From positions 1-64,000 of the forward strand of contig CANLMQ010000005.1 in assembly GCA_947492175.1 (NCBI GenBank): DNA of 64,000 nt, in the 5' to 3' direction. The DNA comes from an uncultured Draconibacterium sp. (lineage in GTDB: Bacteria; Bacteroidota; Bacteroidia; Bacteroidales; Prolixibacteraceae). Numbering within the stretch: position 1 is the stretch's first letter; every line of letters begins with the position of its first letter. Below the pieces are notes generated by a model that did no database searches, had not been told where the DNA came from, and was given only the letters and a program-made list of their open reading frames with translations. This document shows, in pieces, positions 33,120 through 42,215 of the stretch. The position numbers and the translations under genes are program-made.

Positions 33120-34451
33120 ATGTTGAAAAAAATTACAAAACAAATAAGTCCTGCATTCTGGGTACCAACCGCCTACTTTGCTATGGGGCTTCCGTTTATT
33201 GCCATTAACCTGGTGTCCGTATTTATGTTTAAAGATTTAGGTATTTCAGATACGCAGATTGCGTTCTGGACCTCCCTAATTATGATGCCCTGGACCCTGA
33301 AATTTTTGTGGAGCCCGTTTCTCGAAATGTATCGGACCAAAAAATTCTTTGTAATACTAACCCAGTTAGTAAGTGGAGTTTTATTTGGGGTTGTGGCCTT
33401 TTCTTTATTCTTCGACTACTTTTTTGCCATAAGTATTTCGACAATGGCAGTAATTGCAATTAGCGGAGCTACCCACGACATTGCCTGCGACGGTGTTTAT
33501 ATGGCCGAACTCGATAAAGGAACTCAGGCAAAATACATTGGAGTACAAGGTGCATTTTACAATGTCGCAAAGCTAGTAGCCAATGGTGGACTGGTAGCCA
33601 TGGCCGGGGCATTAGCGCAGCATTTTGGAGCTGTAGAAGGAGCTTCTTTAAGTGTGAATAAAGAAGCATATTCGTCGGCATGGATGATTATTTTTGGGAT
33701 TATTGCCGCGATTATGGTTCTGATCGGACTCTATCATATTCGGATTTTACCTTCAACACAAATTGCTTCTAAAACAAAAAAAACATCGTCTGAAGTTAGA
33801 AAGGAGCTTGTAGCAGTAATCGCCAATTTCTTTACAAAAAAGCATATTATTTATTACATCTTCTTTATTATTTTGTACCGCTTGGCCGAAGGTTTTATTA
33901 TGAAAATTGCCCCCCTGTTTTTACGGGCTTCAAAAGACGTGGGAGGATTGGGTTTATCATTAACAGAGATTGGAACACTAAATGGAGTATTTGGTTCTGC
34001 GGCTTTTGTGCTCGGTTCTTTGCTTGCAGGTATTTATGTTTCTAAATTTGGGTTGAAGAGGACACTTTTCACATTGTGTTGTGTGTTTAATCTTCCTTTT
34101 GTTGCTTATACATTTTTGGCCGTTGCACAACCAACAAATCTCTATCTGATAGGAAGCTGTATTACATTGGAATATTTTGGCTATGGATTTGGCTTTGTGG
34201 GGCTTACCCTATTTATGATGCAACAAATAGCCCCAGGCAAACACCAAATGTCACATTATGCATTTGCCTCGGGAATTATGAACCTTGGAGTAATGCTTCC
34301 GGGAATGGTTAGTGGTTATTTTAGCGATTTGCTCGGATACCGCAACTTTTTTATTTACGTATTGATTGCAGCAATCCCGGCGTTTCTAATAACTTATTTT
34401 ATCCCATTTACGTATGACGATTCAAGAAATAAACAAAATAAAAATCAATAA
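33120..34451 (+). CDS. MFS transporter (AmpG/oligosaccharide-porter-like)
   Basis: A 443-residue inner-membrane transporter with about 12 transmembrane helices. Early residues WVPTAYFAMGLPFIAINLVSVFM and the loop WTLKFLWSPFLEMYR match the AmpG/acetyl-CoA-transporter-like part of the major facilitator superfamily. ISGATHDIACDGVYMAELD is also typical (the acidic-residue helix 4). Such porters import sugars or muropeptides by proton symport. It is followed after two bases by the GH130 gene, so the pair is an operon; in Bacteroidota, similar pairs import Man-GlcNAc-type disaccharides. Confidence 0.88.
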   Translation: MLKKITKQISPAFWVPTAYFAMGLPFIAINLVSVFMFKDLGISDTQIAFWTSLIMMPWTLKFLWSPFLEMYRTKKFFVILTQLVSGVLFGVVAFSLFFDYFFAISISTMAVIAISGATHDIACDGVYMAELDKGTQAKYIGVQGAFYNVAKLVANGGLVAMAGALAQHFGAVEGASLSVNKEAYSSAWMIIFGIIAAIMVLIGLYHIRILPSTQIASKTKKTSSEVRKELVAVIANFFTKKHIIYYIFFIILYRLAEGFIMKIAPLFLRASKDVGGLGLSLTEIGTLNGVFGSAAFVLGSLLAGIYVSKFGLKRTLFTLCCVFNLPFVAYTFLAVAQPTNLYLIGSCITLEYFGYGFGFVGLTLFMMQQIAPGKHQMSHYAFASGIMNLGVMLPGMVSGYFSDLLGYRNFFIYVLIAAIPAFLITYFIPFTYDDSRNKQNKNQ

Positions 34452-34453
34452 TC

Positions 34454-35419
34454 ATGAGTAAAATTCAAATTCCCTGGGAAGAACGCCCGCAAGGTTGTAC
34501 CGATGTAATGTGGCGTTACTCTCAGAATCCGGTTATCGGACGTTATCATATTCCTTCTTCAAACAGTATTTTCAATAGTGCTGTTGTGCCTTTTGAAGAT
34601 GGCTTTGCCGGTGTTTTCCGTTGCGACAACAAGGCAGTACAAATGAACATTTTTGCCGGTTTCAGTAAAGACGGAATCAACTGGGACATTAACCACGAGC
34701 CTATTGAAATGGTAGCCGGTAATACCGAAATGATTGAGTCGGATTATAAATATGATCCACGTGTAGTTTGGATTGAAGATCGTTATTGGGTAACCTGGTG
34801 TAACGGTTACCATGGCCCAACTATTGGTATTGCATACACCTTCGATTTTAAAACATTTCACCAATGTGAAAATGCCTTTTTGCCATTTAACCGTAACGGC
34901 GTATTATTCCCTGAAAAAATCAATGGTAAATATGCCATGTTAAGCCGTCCAAGTGATAACGGACACACTCCTTTTGGCGATATCTACATTAGCTACAGTC
35001 CTGATATGAAATACTGGGGCGAGCACCGCAGTGTTATGAAAGTTACTCCTTTTGAAAAAAGTGCCTGGCAGTGTACTAAAATTGGTGCGGGTTCGGTTCC
35101 GATTAAAACAGAAGAAGGCTGGCTCGAGTTTTACCACGGTGTAATTAACACCTGTAACGGATTCCGTTACTCAATGGGCGCTGCTTTACTCGATCTGGAA
35201 GATCCATCAAAAGTATTGTACCGCACACAACCTTATCTGCTGGCTCCGGCTGCTCCTTACGAACTGGCCGGCGATGTGCCTAATGTGGTGTTCCCATGTG
35301 CAGCATTAAACGATGGCGAGAAAATAGCCGTTTACTATGGTGCTGCCGATACCGTTGTTGGAATGGCATTTGGATACCAAAGCGAAATTATTGAGTTTAT
35401 CAAAAAGAATTCGATATAA
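34454..35419 (+). CDS. GH130 glycoside phosphorylase/hydrolase
   Basis: A 321-residue cytosolic protein of glycoside hydrolase family 130, inverting phosphorylases that split beta-1,4-mannosyl-glucose, mannosyl-N-acetylglucosamine or mannobiose with phosphate to give mannose-1-phosphate. Seen: FNSAVVPFEDGFAGVFRCDN near residue 40, YDPRVVWIEDRYWVTWCNGYHGP, PFNRNGVLFPEKINGKYAM, EGWLEFYHGV and IAVYYGAADTVVGMA, all typical five-bladed-propeller landmarks. The upstream MFS gene overlaps functionally (two-base spacing). The combination with GH18 and GH92 suggests Man-GlcNAc from N-glycans as substrate; this is inference. Full length. Confidence 0.9.
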   Translation: MSKIQIPWEERPQGCTDVMWRYSQNPVIGRYHIPSSNSIFNSAVVPFEDGFAGVFRCDNKAVQMNIFAGFSKDGINWDINHEPIEMVAGNTEMIESDYKYDPRVVWIEDRYWVTWCNGYHGPTIGIAYTFDFKTFHQCENAFLPFNRNGVLFPEKINGKYAMLSRPSDNGHTPFGDIYISYSPDMKYWGEHRSVMKVTPFEKSAWQCTKIGAGSVPIKTEEGWLEFYHGVINTCNGFRYSMGAALLDLEDPSKVLYRTQPYLLAPAAPYELAGDVPNVVFPCAALNDGEKIAVYYGAADTVVGMAFGYQSEIIEFIKKNSI

Positions 35420-35453
35420 GAGATTTACGCTGAAAACGTAAAGAATTAACAAA

Positions 35454-35492
35454 GAGCGCAAAGTCAATATCCTAAGACCTTGCGCTTTTTTT
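35454..35492 (+). terminator. Terminator after the MFS-GH130 operon
   Basis: GAGCGCAAAG pairs with CCTTGCGCT around an A+T-rich loop and is followed by seven T residues, 35-73 bases after the GH130 stop codon. Confidence 0.7.
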
Positions 35493-35508
35493 ATAACTTT
35501 CTGACTGC

Positions 35509-35901
35509 CTATTTTCCTTTCTCAGGCATTGGTTCACCCCAGCCGTCAATCTTTTTTTCTTTAATGTAATACCTAACCGAAGGATCGGGCACTGCAACAG
35601 GCATATTCCAATAATTGCCGAAAGGTTTTGCTATTGGCATCCTGTTGATCGATGAAATAAAAACAGGCTTGCCCTGATTTAAATACTGCTCAAACGACTT
35701 ACGTTTATTTTCTTCTGGAAAGATCAAAGGCTTTTCAAATAATGTATCGATTTTAAATGTGGGAGAAATATCGAAGATATCCTTGTTCTCAAACCGAAAA
35801 TCATCAAATTCAATTTTAGGAAGTGATTTTAGTACTGGGTTTTGTTGAGCAAAAACACGTACCCCGGAAAATAATAACACGACTATTAACAGTGTCCTCA
35901 T
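35509..35901 (-). CDS. Secreted hypothetical protein (130 aa)
   Basis: An exported protein with a signal peptide ending RVFAQQ. The mature part (about 110 residues) has aromatic/acidic short stretches, LPKIEFDDFRFENKD and KPFGNYWNMPVAVPDPSVRYY, and no Cys. I do not recognise a family. It is on the same strand as, and 47 bases after, the LytTR response regulator, so it could be the end of the kinase-regulator transcript; there is no further evidence. Confidence 0.65.
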   Translation of the reverse strand: MRTLLIVVLLFSGVRVFAQQNPVLKSLPKIEFDDFRFENKDIFDISPTFKIDTLFEKPLIFPEENKRKSFEQYLNQGKPVFISSINRMPIAKPFGNYWNMPVAVPDPSVRYYIKEKKIDGWGEPMPEKGK

Positions 35902-35948
35902 AGCTTTTGATTTATTTGCAGCAAGTTAATATTCCACCTTTTTGTTTG

Positions 35949-36701
35949 CTAACAAATTACTGTTTTTAACATTTTCAAAACCAGTTCTTTTCTTCTGCGC
36001 GAAATAGCAATCTCATCACCATTGGAAAGTTGCAAAACTCCCCCGTCTTTTTTTAGATAAGCTGTTACATGTTTCAAATTCACCAAATGCGATTTATGTG
36101 TTCTTACAAAGGAATATTCAGTTAACAAATCTTCAAATTCAACCAGTGTTTTGGCAACCAACATGTGTTTTTTTTCGTCAATAAAAATGTGCGTATAATT
36201 TCCTTCGCCCCTGCAATGAATTATATTTTTCACATCAACAAATTCGATGCGATCGCCCGTGGGCAATCCTATTCTTGGATTTTCAGGCTGTTGAATATTT
36301 TGCTGTAAAACTTTCAGTTGTTTGTTCTCCGCCTTGTGCCTTAACCTGTCCGCAACTTTTTCAACCGCAGCTTTTAACTCGTTAAAATTTATAGGTTTCA
36401 GAATATAGTCGGCAGCCGAAAAACGAATGGCCTTAATTGCGTAGTTGTCGTAAGCAGTAACAAAAATCACCTCGAAACTAATGTCGTCAAAATATTCAAG
36501 AAGCTCAAAACCATTGGTCTTGGGCATTTCAATGTCCAGAAAAACCAAATCCGGGGCTTCCGACCGAATTAGTTTAATTGCACCTTCAACCGAACCGGTT
36601 TCCGCTAATACTTTAACATCCGGACAATGTTTTGCCAGTATTCCGGCCAGGTTTTCGCGTCCGTGTTTTTCGTCGTCGACTAGTATTGATTTTATTTGCA
36701 T
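35949..36701 (-). CDS. LytTR-type response regulator
   Basis: A 250-residue regulator. The receiver domain (residues about 1-120) shows SILVDDEKHGRENL, the phosphoacceptor region LVFLDIEMPKTNGF and VTAYDNYAIKAIRFSAADYILKPI (Lys near residue 105). The C-terminal LytTR DNA-binding domain shows VKNIIHCRGEGNYTHIFI and FVRTHKSHLVNLKHV. The ATG at 36701 begins MQIKSILV; an upstream frame extension is rejected because it lacks receiver features. The histidine kinase gene lies directly upstream on the same strand (105-base gap) and is its probable partner. Confidence 0.9.
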   Translation of the reverse strand: MQIKSILVDDEKHGRENLAGILAKHCPDVKVLAETGSVEGAIKLIRSEAPDLVFLDIEMPKTNGFELLEYFDDISFEVIFVTAYDNYAIKAIRFSAADYILKPINFNELKAAVEKVADRLRHKAENKQLKVLQQNIQQPENPRIGLPTGDRIEFVDVKNIIHCRGEGNYTHIFIDEKKHMLVAKTLVEFEDLLTEYSFVRTHKSHLVNLKHVTAYLKKDGGVLQLSNGDEIAISRRRKELVLKMLKTVIC

Positions 36702-36806
36702 AATTTTTTCGCGTGCCTCTGTAAAACATTTGTGATCTTTGTGGTTAAACTTATCCCTTTTTACCACAAAGGGCACTGAGAAGGCACAGAGTGACACAAA
36801 GTTAAT

Positions 36807-39800
36807 TTATTTCTCTTCAGGAATAACGATTTCCACCCGAGTGCCTTCTTCCAAATCGATGGTTTTTAAACTGTACTTTTCGCCTTGTTTTTCCTGAAGG
36901 ATATCGAGGCGTTCTTTTATCAGTTTTGTGCCTTTCCCGTTTTTTTGTTTCGTTATTTCTTTAGCAGCTTCGCGCCCAATTCCATTATCCACTATGCTTA
37001 TTTTAATCCCTGATTCGTTCCTGGAAACTTCAACTCTTAGCTTTTTACTGCCTTGTTTGCTTTGCAAGGCATGCACAACTGAATTTTCGACAAAAGGCTG
37101 TAAAAGCATACTTGGAACCAAAGTGTTGTGGCTGTCAATTTCTTCGTCAACAGAAAGTACAAACTCAAAATCGAAGCGTAACCTTTCGAGGCTTAAATAC
37201 TGTTTTATCATTTCCAGTTCTTCGGCCAGAGAAACCTCTTCCTTTTCCGAATTATTAAGCACTTTTCGAATTAATCCGGCAAAATCGCTTAAATACAAAT
37301 GGGCCTCGCGGCCCTTGTTTTGCTGAACCAGGTTTTGTACCGAGTTCAAACTGTTAAAAAGAAAATGGGGGTTCATCTGCGACCGGATAGCTATTAGTTC
37401 CGATTCTTTGAGTTTCCGGTGCTGCTCTTCCTTTCGGAAGCGTTGACGAACCCTCCATTTCCAAATGGTTAAACCTATAATTAGTATGGTTAGAATTGCT
37501 ACTAATACAATAATTATGTTTTGAAGTTGGGATTTATTGAGTTCTTTTTTTTTGGGTGATTCCAGACTTTGTTTGCATAAATTCATGGCACTCAACATAT
37601 TTCCATGAAAACCGATTCGCACACCGTCTTTATCGTATGCAATAAAATAGTGTACGCTTGATTTAAAAATCGAATTTAGCTGCTTTTCGTGGTTGATTAA
37701 AAACAACTGGTTCGCAATAGGCTCGGCACGTTTTGTATAATCCAGCCATTCCTGAATATTGCTCCCTTCGGTTACCAGAACAAAATTTATCTCCGGATTT
37801 TTTTCAGCCAGTTCATCGAAAAAATACCGTTCTAGATCCCACCGTTCGGTAACGTAAAACAAGGTTGGTTTTTCACCTAAAAAGTCTGTAATAAAATTAG
37901 CTTCCCCTTTTTCGTTGAAAAACTTAGTGTCGGGCACATATTCTTTCTTATCCCATTGCGAATGTGTATTTATTACTTCTTTTAACGCTTCTGTAAATTC
38001 CCTGTCGTTGCACAAGCGAAGAATTAAATCGAGGTATTCTTCAACCAGGTTTTGGCGGTAAGAAATATCTTTCGATTCCTGGTTATAAACCCTTGCTTTT
38101 TCCTGAACCAGCATTCCTGCAATTTGTCCGTAAAGCGCGGAGCCGGCAAGCAATGTTTTTGCTACTTCAATTTTGTGAGGTAAGTCGCCATAAAACCGTA
38201 AAGCCGTTGACGGAACAGGATTAGAGGAGTAGTCGAATTGCTTTACAGTGCGTACTTTTTTAATAGTTTGAAAGTAGTACGTAAAATAGATGTTGGCAAA
38301 CTGCCTCGAATACATTCCATCGTGATTATAAATCTCATGAATTTCAGTGGTATTTATAAGTTCATTCAAATATGCTTCATCAATCAAATCTTCATCCTTT
38401 AAATAGCGCGTTCCCCAGGTCACTCTACGTTGGAATTCCAAGTCCGAAAGGTAGTGCACAACACCACTCATCAAATTGGCTTTAAGCTCGTTGACAACAA
38501 ACTCAAAAACATATACAGGCATTGATTCTTTGTACTCTGCAGTAAACAAATCGAAATTGTCAATAGCTTTTGTGAGATCGGAGTAGTTCAGCTGATTTGC
38601 CCACCACCAGCTTAGCGATTGAAAGTTGATTTTTTGTTTTAACCAATTGTATTCTTTATTAAAATTGAAAAGCATTTTTTGAGTATTGGCAAAATCTCCG
38701 CTATAATCTATTCCCCATGGAAATTTACCCTTTGCATTTATTGTTATATTACTACCTGGTTCAACATATAGTGGAATGCAAGGTATCTCAACTGTTGATG
38801 TAGTTTGTCCGAACATAAGAAAAGCTAATCCGGCATGTTCCATTTCTGTTTCAATATGAAATGAATTGTTTTCATCTAAAAACACGGTTTCTTGATACAA
38901 CTCGGTGCCATAAGGTTTGCGTAAAAAGGCTAGTGTTACTTTTTTGTTGAGCTGATTTTCTACTGTTCCCGAAACGGTTAAACGTGTTCCTTCTTTTTCG
39001 TTAATGTTTAGCAGATTAATTTTTTGCTCCTTATAAATTAAAGGATAGTAATTGCCTTTTACATACATTCTACGTTTTGCCGAGTCCAGTTCAACTGAAA
39101 GGTATTCCTTTAAATACCGTTCTGATTGATTGATGGAATAATTCAGTGTATAAAGACCGGGATTTTTATCCCAACGTTGATTGGTTATGTTCAAAATAGG
39201 TTTTCCAATCGCAATTTTCGTATCGTATTCTTGCGGCTCGAGCATTCCTCCGGTTATCTGGTAAAGCAACTGTACATTTTTTGTAATAGCGGGTATTGCA
39301 ATTTTGTTAAAATCCTCGGTGCGGCGATCTTTTAAGGTTTTGGAAAATCCTTTTTCGTCCAAAATCTTTCGAACTTGTAACAAAATTTCGGCGCGATTAT
39401 ACAGTTGTACTTCGCTGCTTGCATCGTTAAATTCGTATATGAAACTTATTCCACAAAGCAAGTCTTCGTAAAAATCTTTATGCATATTACTGCTACTGTA
39501 AAAACCATCTTTAAATTCAGGGTATTCGTAATCGCGAAACGCATAAGGTGTTTCTTCTGGTTTTCTGGCTATATTTTTCGTAATTTTTACGTGTAATAAA
39601 TTTTTGTTTTCCTGCTCCGAACTACGGTATTCAACTTCTAAAATTTTGGTTTTGATGTATTCATTTAGTCTTTCCCCATCTTCTTTTCTGAGATGAGTTG
39701 ATTCGTTAAACTCGTAAATATATTTTTTACCGCTTTGAGGCAGCAAGCGAAAATTTGAATCCTGTGCTTGGGTAAATAAACCTGCAATACAAAACAATGA

Positions 39801-39827
39801 AATAAGAACTATTATAATTAGTTTCAT
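36807..39827 (-). CDS. LytS-type histidine kinase with DUF4369/TlpA-like periplasmic sensor
   Basis: A 1006-residue membrane sensor. A signal peptide or N-terminal anchor ends near QAQD. About 750 periplasmic residues follow. Around residues 280-400, a beta-rich segment EGTRLTVSGTVENQLNKKVT with PLYVEPGSNITI matches the DUF4369 domain that precedes TlpA-type thioredoxins in Bacteroidota. Around 640-750, NFITDFLGEKPTLFYVTE...EINFVLVTEG...YFIAYDKDGVRIG copies a thioredoxin-like fold but has no CxxC. One transmembrane helix lies at about 770-792. The cytoplasmic part is a LytS kinase: MNPHFLFNSLNS (His near 821), LQPFVENSVVHAL and DNGIGREAA. Partner: the LytTR regulator gene downstream. Start at the ATG opening the signal sequence. 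Confidence 0.85.
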   Translation of the reverse strand: MKLIIIVLISLFCIAGLFTQAQDSNFRLLPQSGKKYIYEFNESTHLRKEDGERLNEYIKTKILEVEYRSSEQENKNLLHVKITKNIARKPEETPYAFRDYEYPEFKDGFYSSSNMHKDFYEDLLCGISFIYEFNDASSEVQLYNRAEILLQVRKILDEKGFSKTLKDRRTEDFNKIAIPAITKNVQLLYQITGGMLEPQEYDTKIAIGKPILNITNQRWDKNPGLYTLNYSINQSERYLKEYLSVELDSAKRRMYVKGNYYPLIYKEQKINLLNINEKEGTRLTVSGTVENQLNKKVTLAFLRKPYGTELYQETVFLDENNSFHIETEMEHAGLAFLMFGQTTSTVEIPCIPLYVEPGSNITINAKGKFPWGIDYSGDFANTQKMLFNFNKEYNWLKQKINFQSLSWWWANQLNYSDLTKAIDNFDLFTAEYKESMPVYVFEFVVNELKANLMSGVVHYLSDLEFQRRVTWGTRYLKDEDLIDEAYLNELINTTEIHEIYNHDGMYSRQFANIYFTYYFQTIKKVRTVKQFDYSSNPVPSTALRFYGDLPHKIEVAKTLLAGSALYGQIAGMLVQEKARVYNQESKDISYRQNLVEEYLDLILRLCNDREFTEALKEVINTHSQWDKKEYVPDTKFFNEKGEANFITDFLGEKPTLFYVTERWDLERYFFDELAEKNPEINFVLVTEGSNIQEWLDYTKRAEPIANQLFLINHEKQLNSIFKSSVHYFIAYDKDGVRIGFHGNMLSAMNLCKQSLESPKKKELNKSQLQNIIIVLVAILTILIIGLTIWKWRVRQRFRKEEQHRKLKESELIAIRSQMNPHFLFNSLNSVQNLVQQNKGREAHLYLSDFAGLIRKVLNNSEKEEVSLAEELEMIKQYLSLERLRFDFEFVLSVDEEIDSHNTLVPSMLLQPFVENSVVHALQSKQGSKKLRVEVSRNESGIKISIVDNGIGREAAKEITKQKNGKGTKLIKERLDILQEKQGEKYSLKTIDLEEGTRVEIVIPEEK

Positions 39828-39991
39828 AGCTAGTTGATTTTTGTTTACCCAAAAGTGCCCCGAATAATCGGAAATAAAAAGACACACTTATTTAACGGCA
39901 GAGTTGACTTATTTAACGGTCAAACTTCCAGCAGCGTTCGCCAGGATTTTGTAATGAGCCAAAAATACTTTCAGTACTCTGCATGAAATTC

Positions 39992-40507
39992 TTATTTCTT
40001 TTGGATCTTTTCCAAAACCAAAGGCGTAATATCTTCACTTTCGGGCGAAATATAAGCTACTGATCCCGTGCTAACATCAAGTATATAAGAAAAGTTACCG
40101 GCCCCTGCCACATTGGTTATTTCCTGGTTTATATCTTGGTAAACCGGTTGAATAAGTTCCATGTTGCGTTTCTGAATTTGCTGTTGAGCACTTTGGTTGT
40201 AGTTCTGGATTTTCTGTACCAGTTCCATTAATTCATTCTGTTTGGTTTGTTTTACAAAGTCGGAATAGCCGGCACTTTCTTCTTCAAATTCTTTCATCTT
40301 TTTTTCGTGCTCAGTCAACATTTCGTCGTAAATGGTTTGCATATCGGCCTGTTCTTTCTCAAGAACTGCTTTTATACTATCCATGTCGGGGTGTTTTTGT
40401 GCCAATTCCTGCACATTAACATGACCAATTTTAAGGGTACTTTGGGCTTTCATTAGAAAAGGGCTTACAAAAAACAGGCAAGTAATAAGTAGAATATTGA
40501 ACTTCAT
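39992..40507 (-). CDS. OmpH/Skp family periplasmic chaperone
   Basis: A 171-residue exported protein. The signal peptide ends MKAQS; the mature part begins LKIGHVNVQELAQKHPDMDSI, the conserved strand of Skp/OmpH, then a long coiled coil (residues about 50-130, rich in E, K and Q) and a C-terminal strand FSYILDVSTGSVAYISPESEDIT. Skp trimers hold unfolded outer-membrane proteins. The length and layout are typical. Monocistronic as far as seen. Confidence 0.88.
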   Translation of the reverse strand: MKFNILLITCLFFVSPFLMKAQSTLKIGHVNVQELAQKHPDMDSIKAVLEKEQADMQTIYDEMLTEHEKKMKEFEEESAGYSDFVKQTKQNELMELVQKIQNYNQSAQQQIQKRNMELIQPVYQDINQEITNVAGAGNFSYILDVSTGSVAYISPESEDITPLVLEKIQKK

Positions 40508-40654
40508 TTTAATTGATTTTTGTTTTATTCAAAGATCAAACAAAACACCTGCCATTTGCTTTAACAGATGTTAAATCACTCAGTATTTGCAGTTAAGAAA
40601 ACAAAACGGTCGGGCAGTTTTTACTAAATTATCTTTCAAATCTTAAAAAACGTT

Positions 40655-40681
40655 CATAAAAAAAGGGCGGAAAACCGCCCC
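40655..40681 (-). terminator. Terminator of the LolA-like gene
   Basis: On the minus strand GGGCGG-TTTT-CCGCCC is followed by seven or eight T residues. It lies 29 bases after the LolA-like stop codon. Confidence 0.8.
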
Positions 40682-40709
40682 TACACTTTTATATAGTTCT
40701 ATTTGACTA

Positions 40710-41420
40710 TTAATTTGCTGGTCGCTCAAAAATGGAGTCGTCAAGATTTTCGTCTAATTTTATTTCGTCCATAGTTGTAGTTACAGTGCCCATTGGCATA
40801 ACAGCTTCAATCTTTTTTGTCATCTTAATTCCATTAATGGTTTGGTATTCTACCATTTTGGTTTCAATCTCCATTGTTTGCCCCATTGCATCAACCTTTG
40901 CTGTAACCTTATCAATTAAATAGGTATCTGCATTAATAAAGTAATTTTTCACAGAACCGTCTTTTGCAGTCAATTTAATTTGCCAGGCTTGTTTTCCATC
41001 TGCATCTACTTTGCCAATTAGTTCTGCTGCGTGTCCTTTTTTTGCATAATTATACAACTCGCCTTCCATATCAGCCTGTTCCATGGCTTTGTCTAATTCT
41101 GCACCTTCCAGATCCTTAACACCTGCCCCAATCATCGGATTAATCATCCAACCTTTTGTTCCATCGAAGGCACTAATGGTTTTCTGCCCCATTACTTCCA
41201 TATCCACTCTGAATTTATTGGGCTTTTTAATCTTAATATTCATGGGCATACTCATTCCCATCATCCCCATCTGGGCTTTTATATCAAAGGTTTTTACTTT
41301 AGCCATTTTTTCATATCCCGTGGCTGCATAATGTTTGTCAAGAACTGTTTCCAACGATTGCGCTTTTACTCCAACAAGAGCAATGAGCATAATGGCGGTT
41401 AAAATTAAGATACGTTTCAT
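40710..41420 (-). CDS. LolA-like outer-membrane lipoprotein-sorting protein
   Basis: A 236-residue exported protein with a signal peptide ending VGVKAQ. The half-open beta-barrel family pattern is seen in LDKHYAATGYEKMAKVKTFDIKAQ, NKFRVDMEVMGQKTISAFDGTKGWMINP, KQAWQIKLTAKDGSVKNYFINADTYLIDKV and GIKMTKKIEAVMPMG. LolA-like proteins of Bacteroidota are annotated as lipoprotein-sorting factors, but many paralogues exist and function may differ. A TAAATTTG -7-like box lies 44-51 bases upstream. A strong terminator follows. Confidence 0.78.
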   Translation of the reverse strand: MKRILILTAIMLIALVGVKAQSLETVLDKHYAATGYEKMAKVKTFDIKAQMGMMGMSMPMNIKIKKPNKFRVDMEVMGQKTISAFDGTKGWMINPMIGAGVKDLEGAELDKAMEQADMEGELYNYAKKGHAAELIGKVDADGKQAWQIKLTAKDGSVKNYFINADTYLIDKVTAKVDAMGQTMEIETKMVEYQTINGIKMTKKIEAVMPMGTVTTTMDEIKLDENLDDSIFERPAN

Positions 41421-41537
41421 TTTGCTGTTTTTTTGTTTTTAAGGTATTTGTTACTTCTTGTTACAAATTTAGTTGTGAATTTACCAAATAAGTAGGCAAA
41501 AATTACAATTATTACAAACGAATTTGAAAACGATATG

Positions 41538-42206
41538 TTAAAAATAAATTTCAGCTAGAATATCTTCGTAAGGAATTCCTTTCGCAATTAATAAATCGCG
41601 AACTTCTACCACCATTAACGGCTTGCCACATATATAGTATTTTACATCGGGCAATTCATCAATTTCTGAAAGCCAGGCAGTAACCCGCCCCGGAAAAACA
41701 TTGCATGATGATTCGCGCGAGCAACACCGAACATAATTTTTACCCAAAGTACTTTGCAAATCATCTTCGAAATAAAACTGGTTTAAGTAGGCCACTCCAT
41801 GAATCAGCTTTTTATCTTTAACCAAACCCGAGCAAAACATACTGAAGAACGGAGCAATTCCGGTTCCGGTAGCAATCCACCAGGCCGGTTCATCTCCTCC
41901 CAAAAAACTTCCGTAAGGTTTCGATACCAGCAATTTATCTCCCGGAATCATTGTTGCCATTCGGGGAGTTAAAAAACCATCTTCTTTAATATTAAACAGA
42001 ATGCAGACTTCACTTTCGTTACTGCCGCTACAAATACTGTAAATACGTGGTGGATGCACAGTATCAATACCAATTTTAACCACCTGGCCGGGTAAAAAAT
42101 CAAAATTACGCTTAAACGAAATTATATGAACACCGGGTGATATCTCTTCATTATTTACAATCTGTTGCTCAAAAAGAGGTGGTTGTTTTTTCCTTAATTT
42201 TACCAT
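41538..42206 (-). CDS. Flavin/FAD-binding oxidoreductase (ferredoxin-NADP reductase family)
   Basis: A 222-residue soluble protein with an FNR module: PPRIYSICSGSNESEV, the FAD/FMN-binding RxYS motif; WWIATGTGIAPFFSM, the nicotinamide-binding GTGIAP; VKYYICGKPLMVVEV near the end. It has no iron-sulfur domain. It transfers electrons between NAD(P)H and a partner unknown here. The ATG at 42206 lies 10 bases after the stop of the PHP gene on the same strand, so the two are probably co-transcribed. An in-frame TTG two codons upstream is not preferred. Confidence 0.82.
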   Translation of the reverse strand: MVKLRKKQPPLFEQQIVNNEEISPGVHIISFKRNFDFLPGQVVKIGIDTVHPPRIYSICSGSNESEVCILFNIKEDGFLTPRMATMIPGDKLLVSKPYGSFLGGDEPAWWIATGTGIAPFFSMFCSGLVKDKKLIHGVAYLNQFYFEDDLQSTLGKNYVRCCSRESSCNVFPGRVTAWLSEIDELPDVKYYICGKPLMVVEVRDLLIAKGIPYEDILAEIYF

Positions 42207-42215
42207 CGCCAAAAT

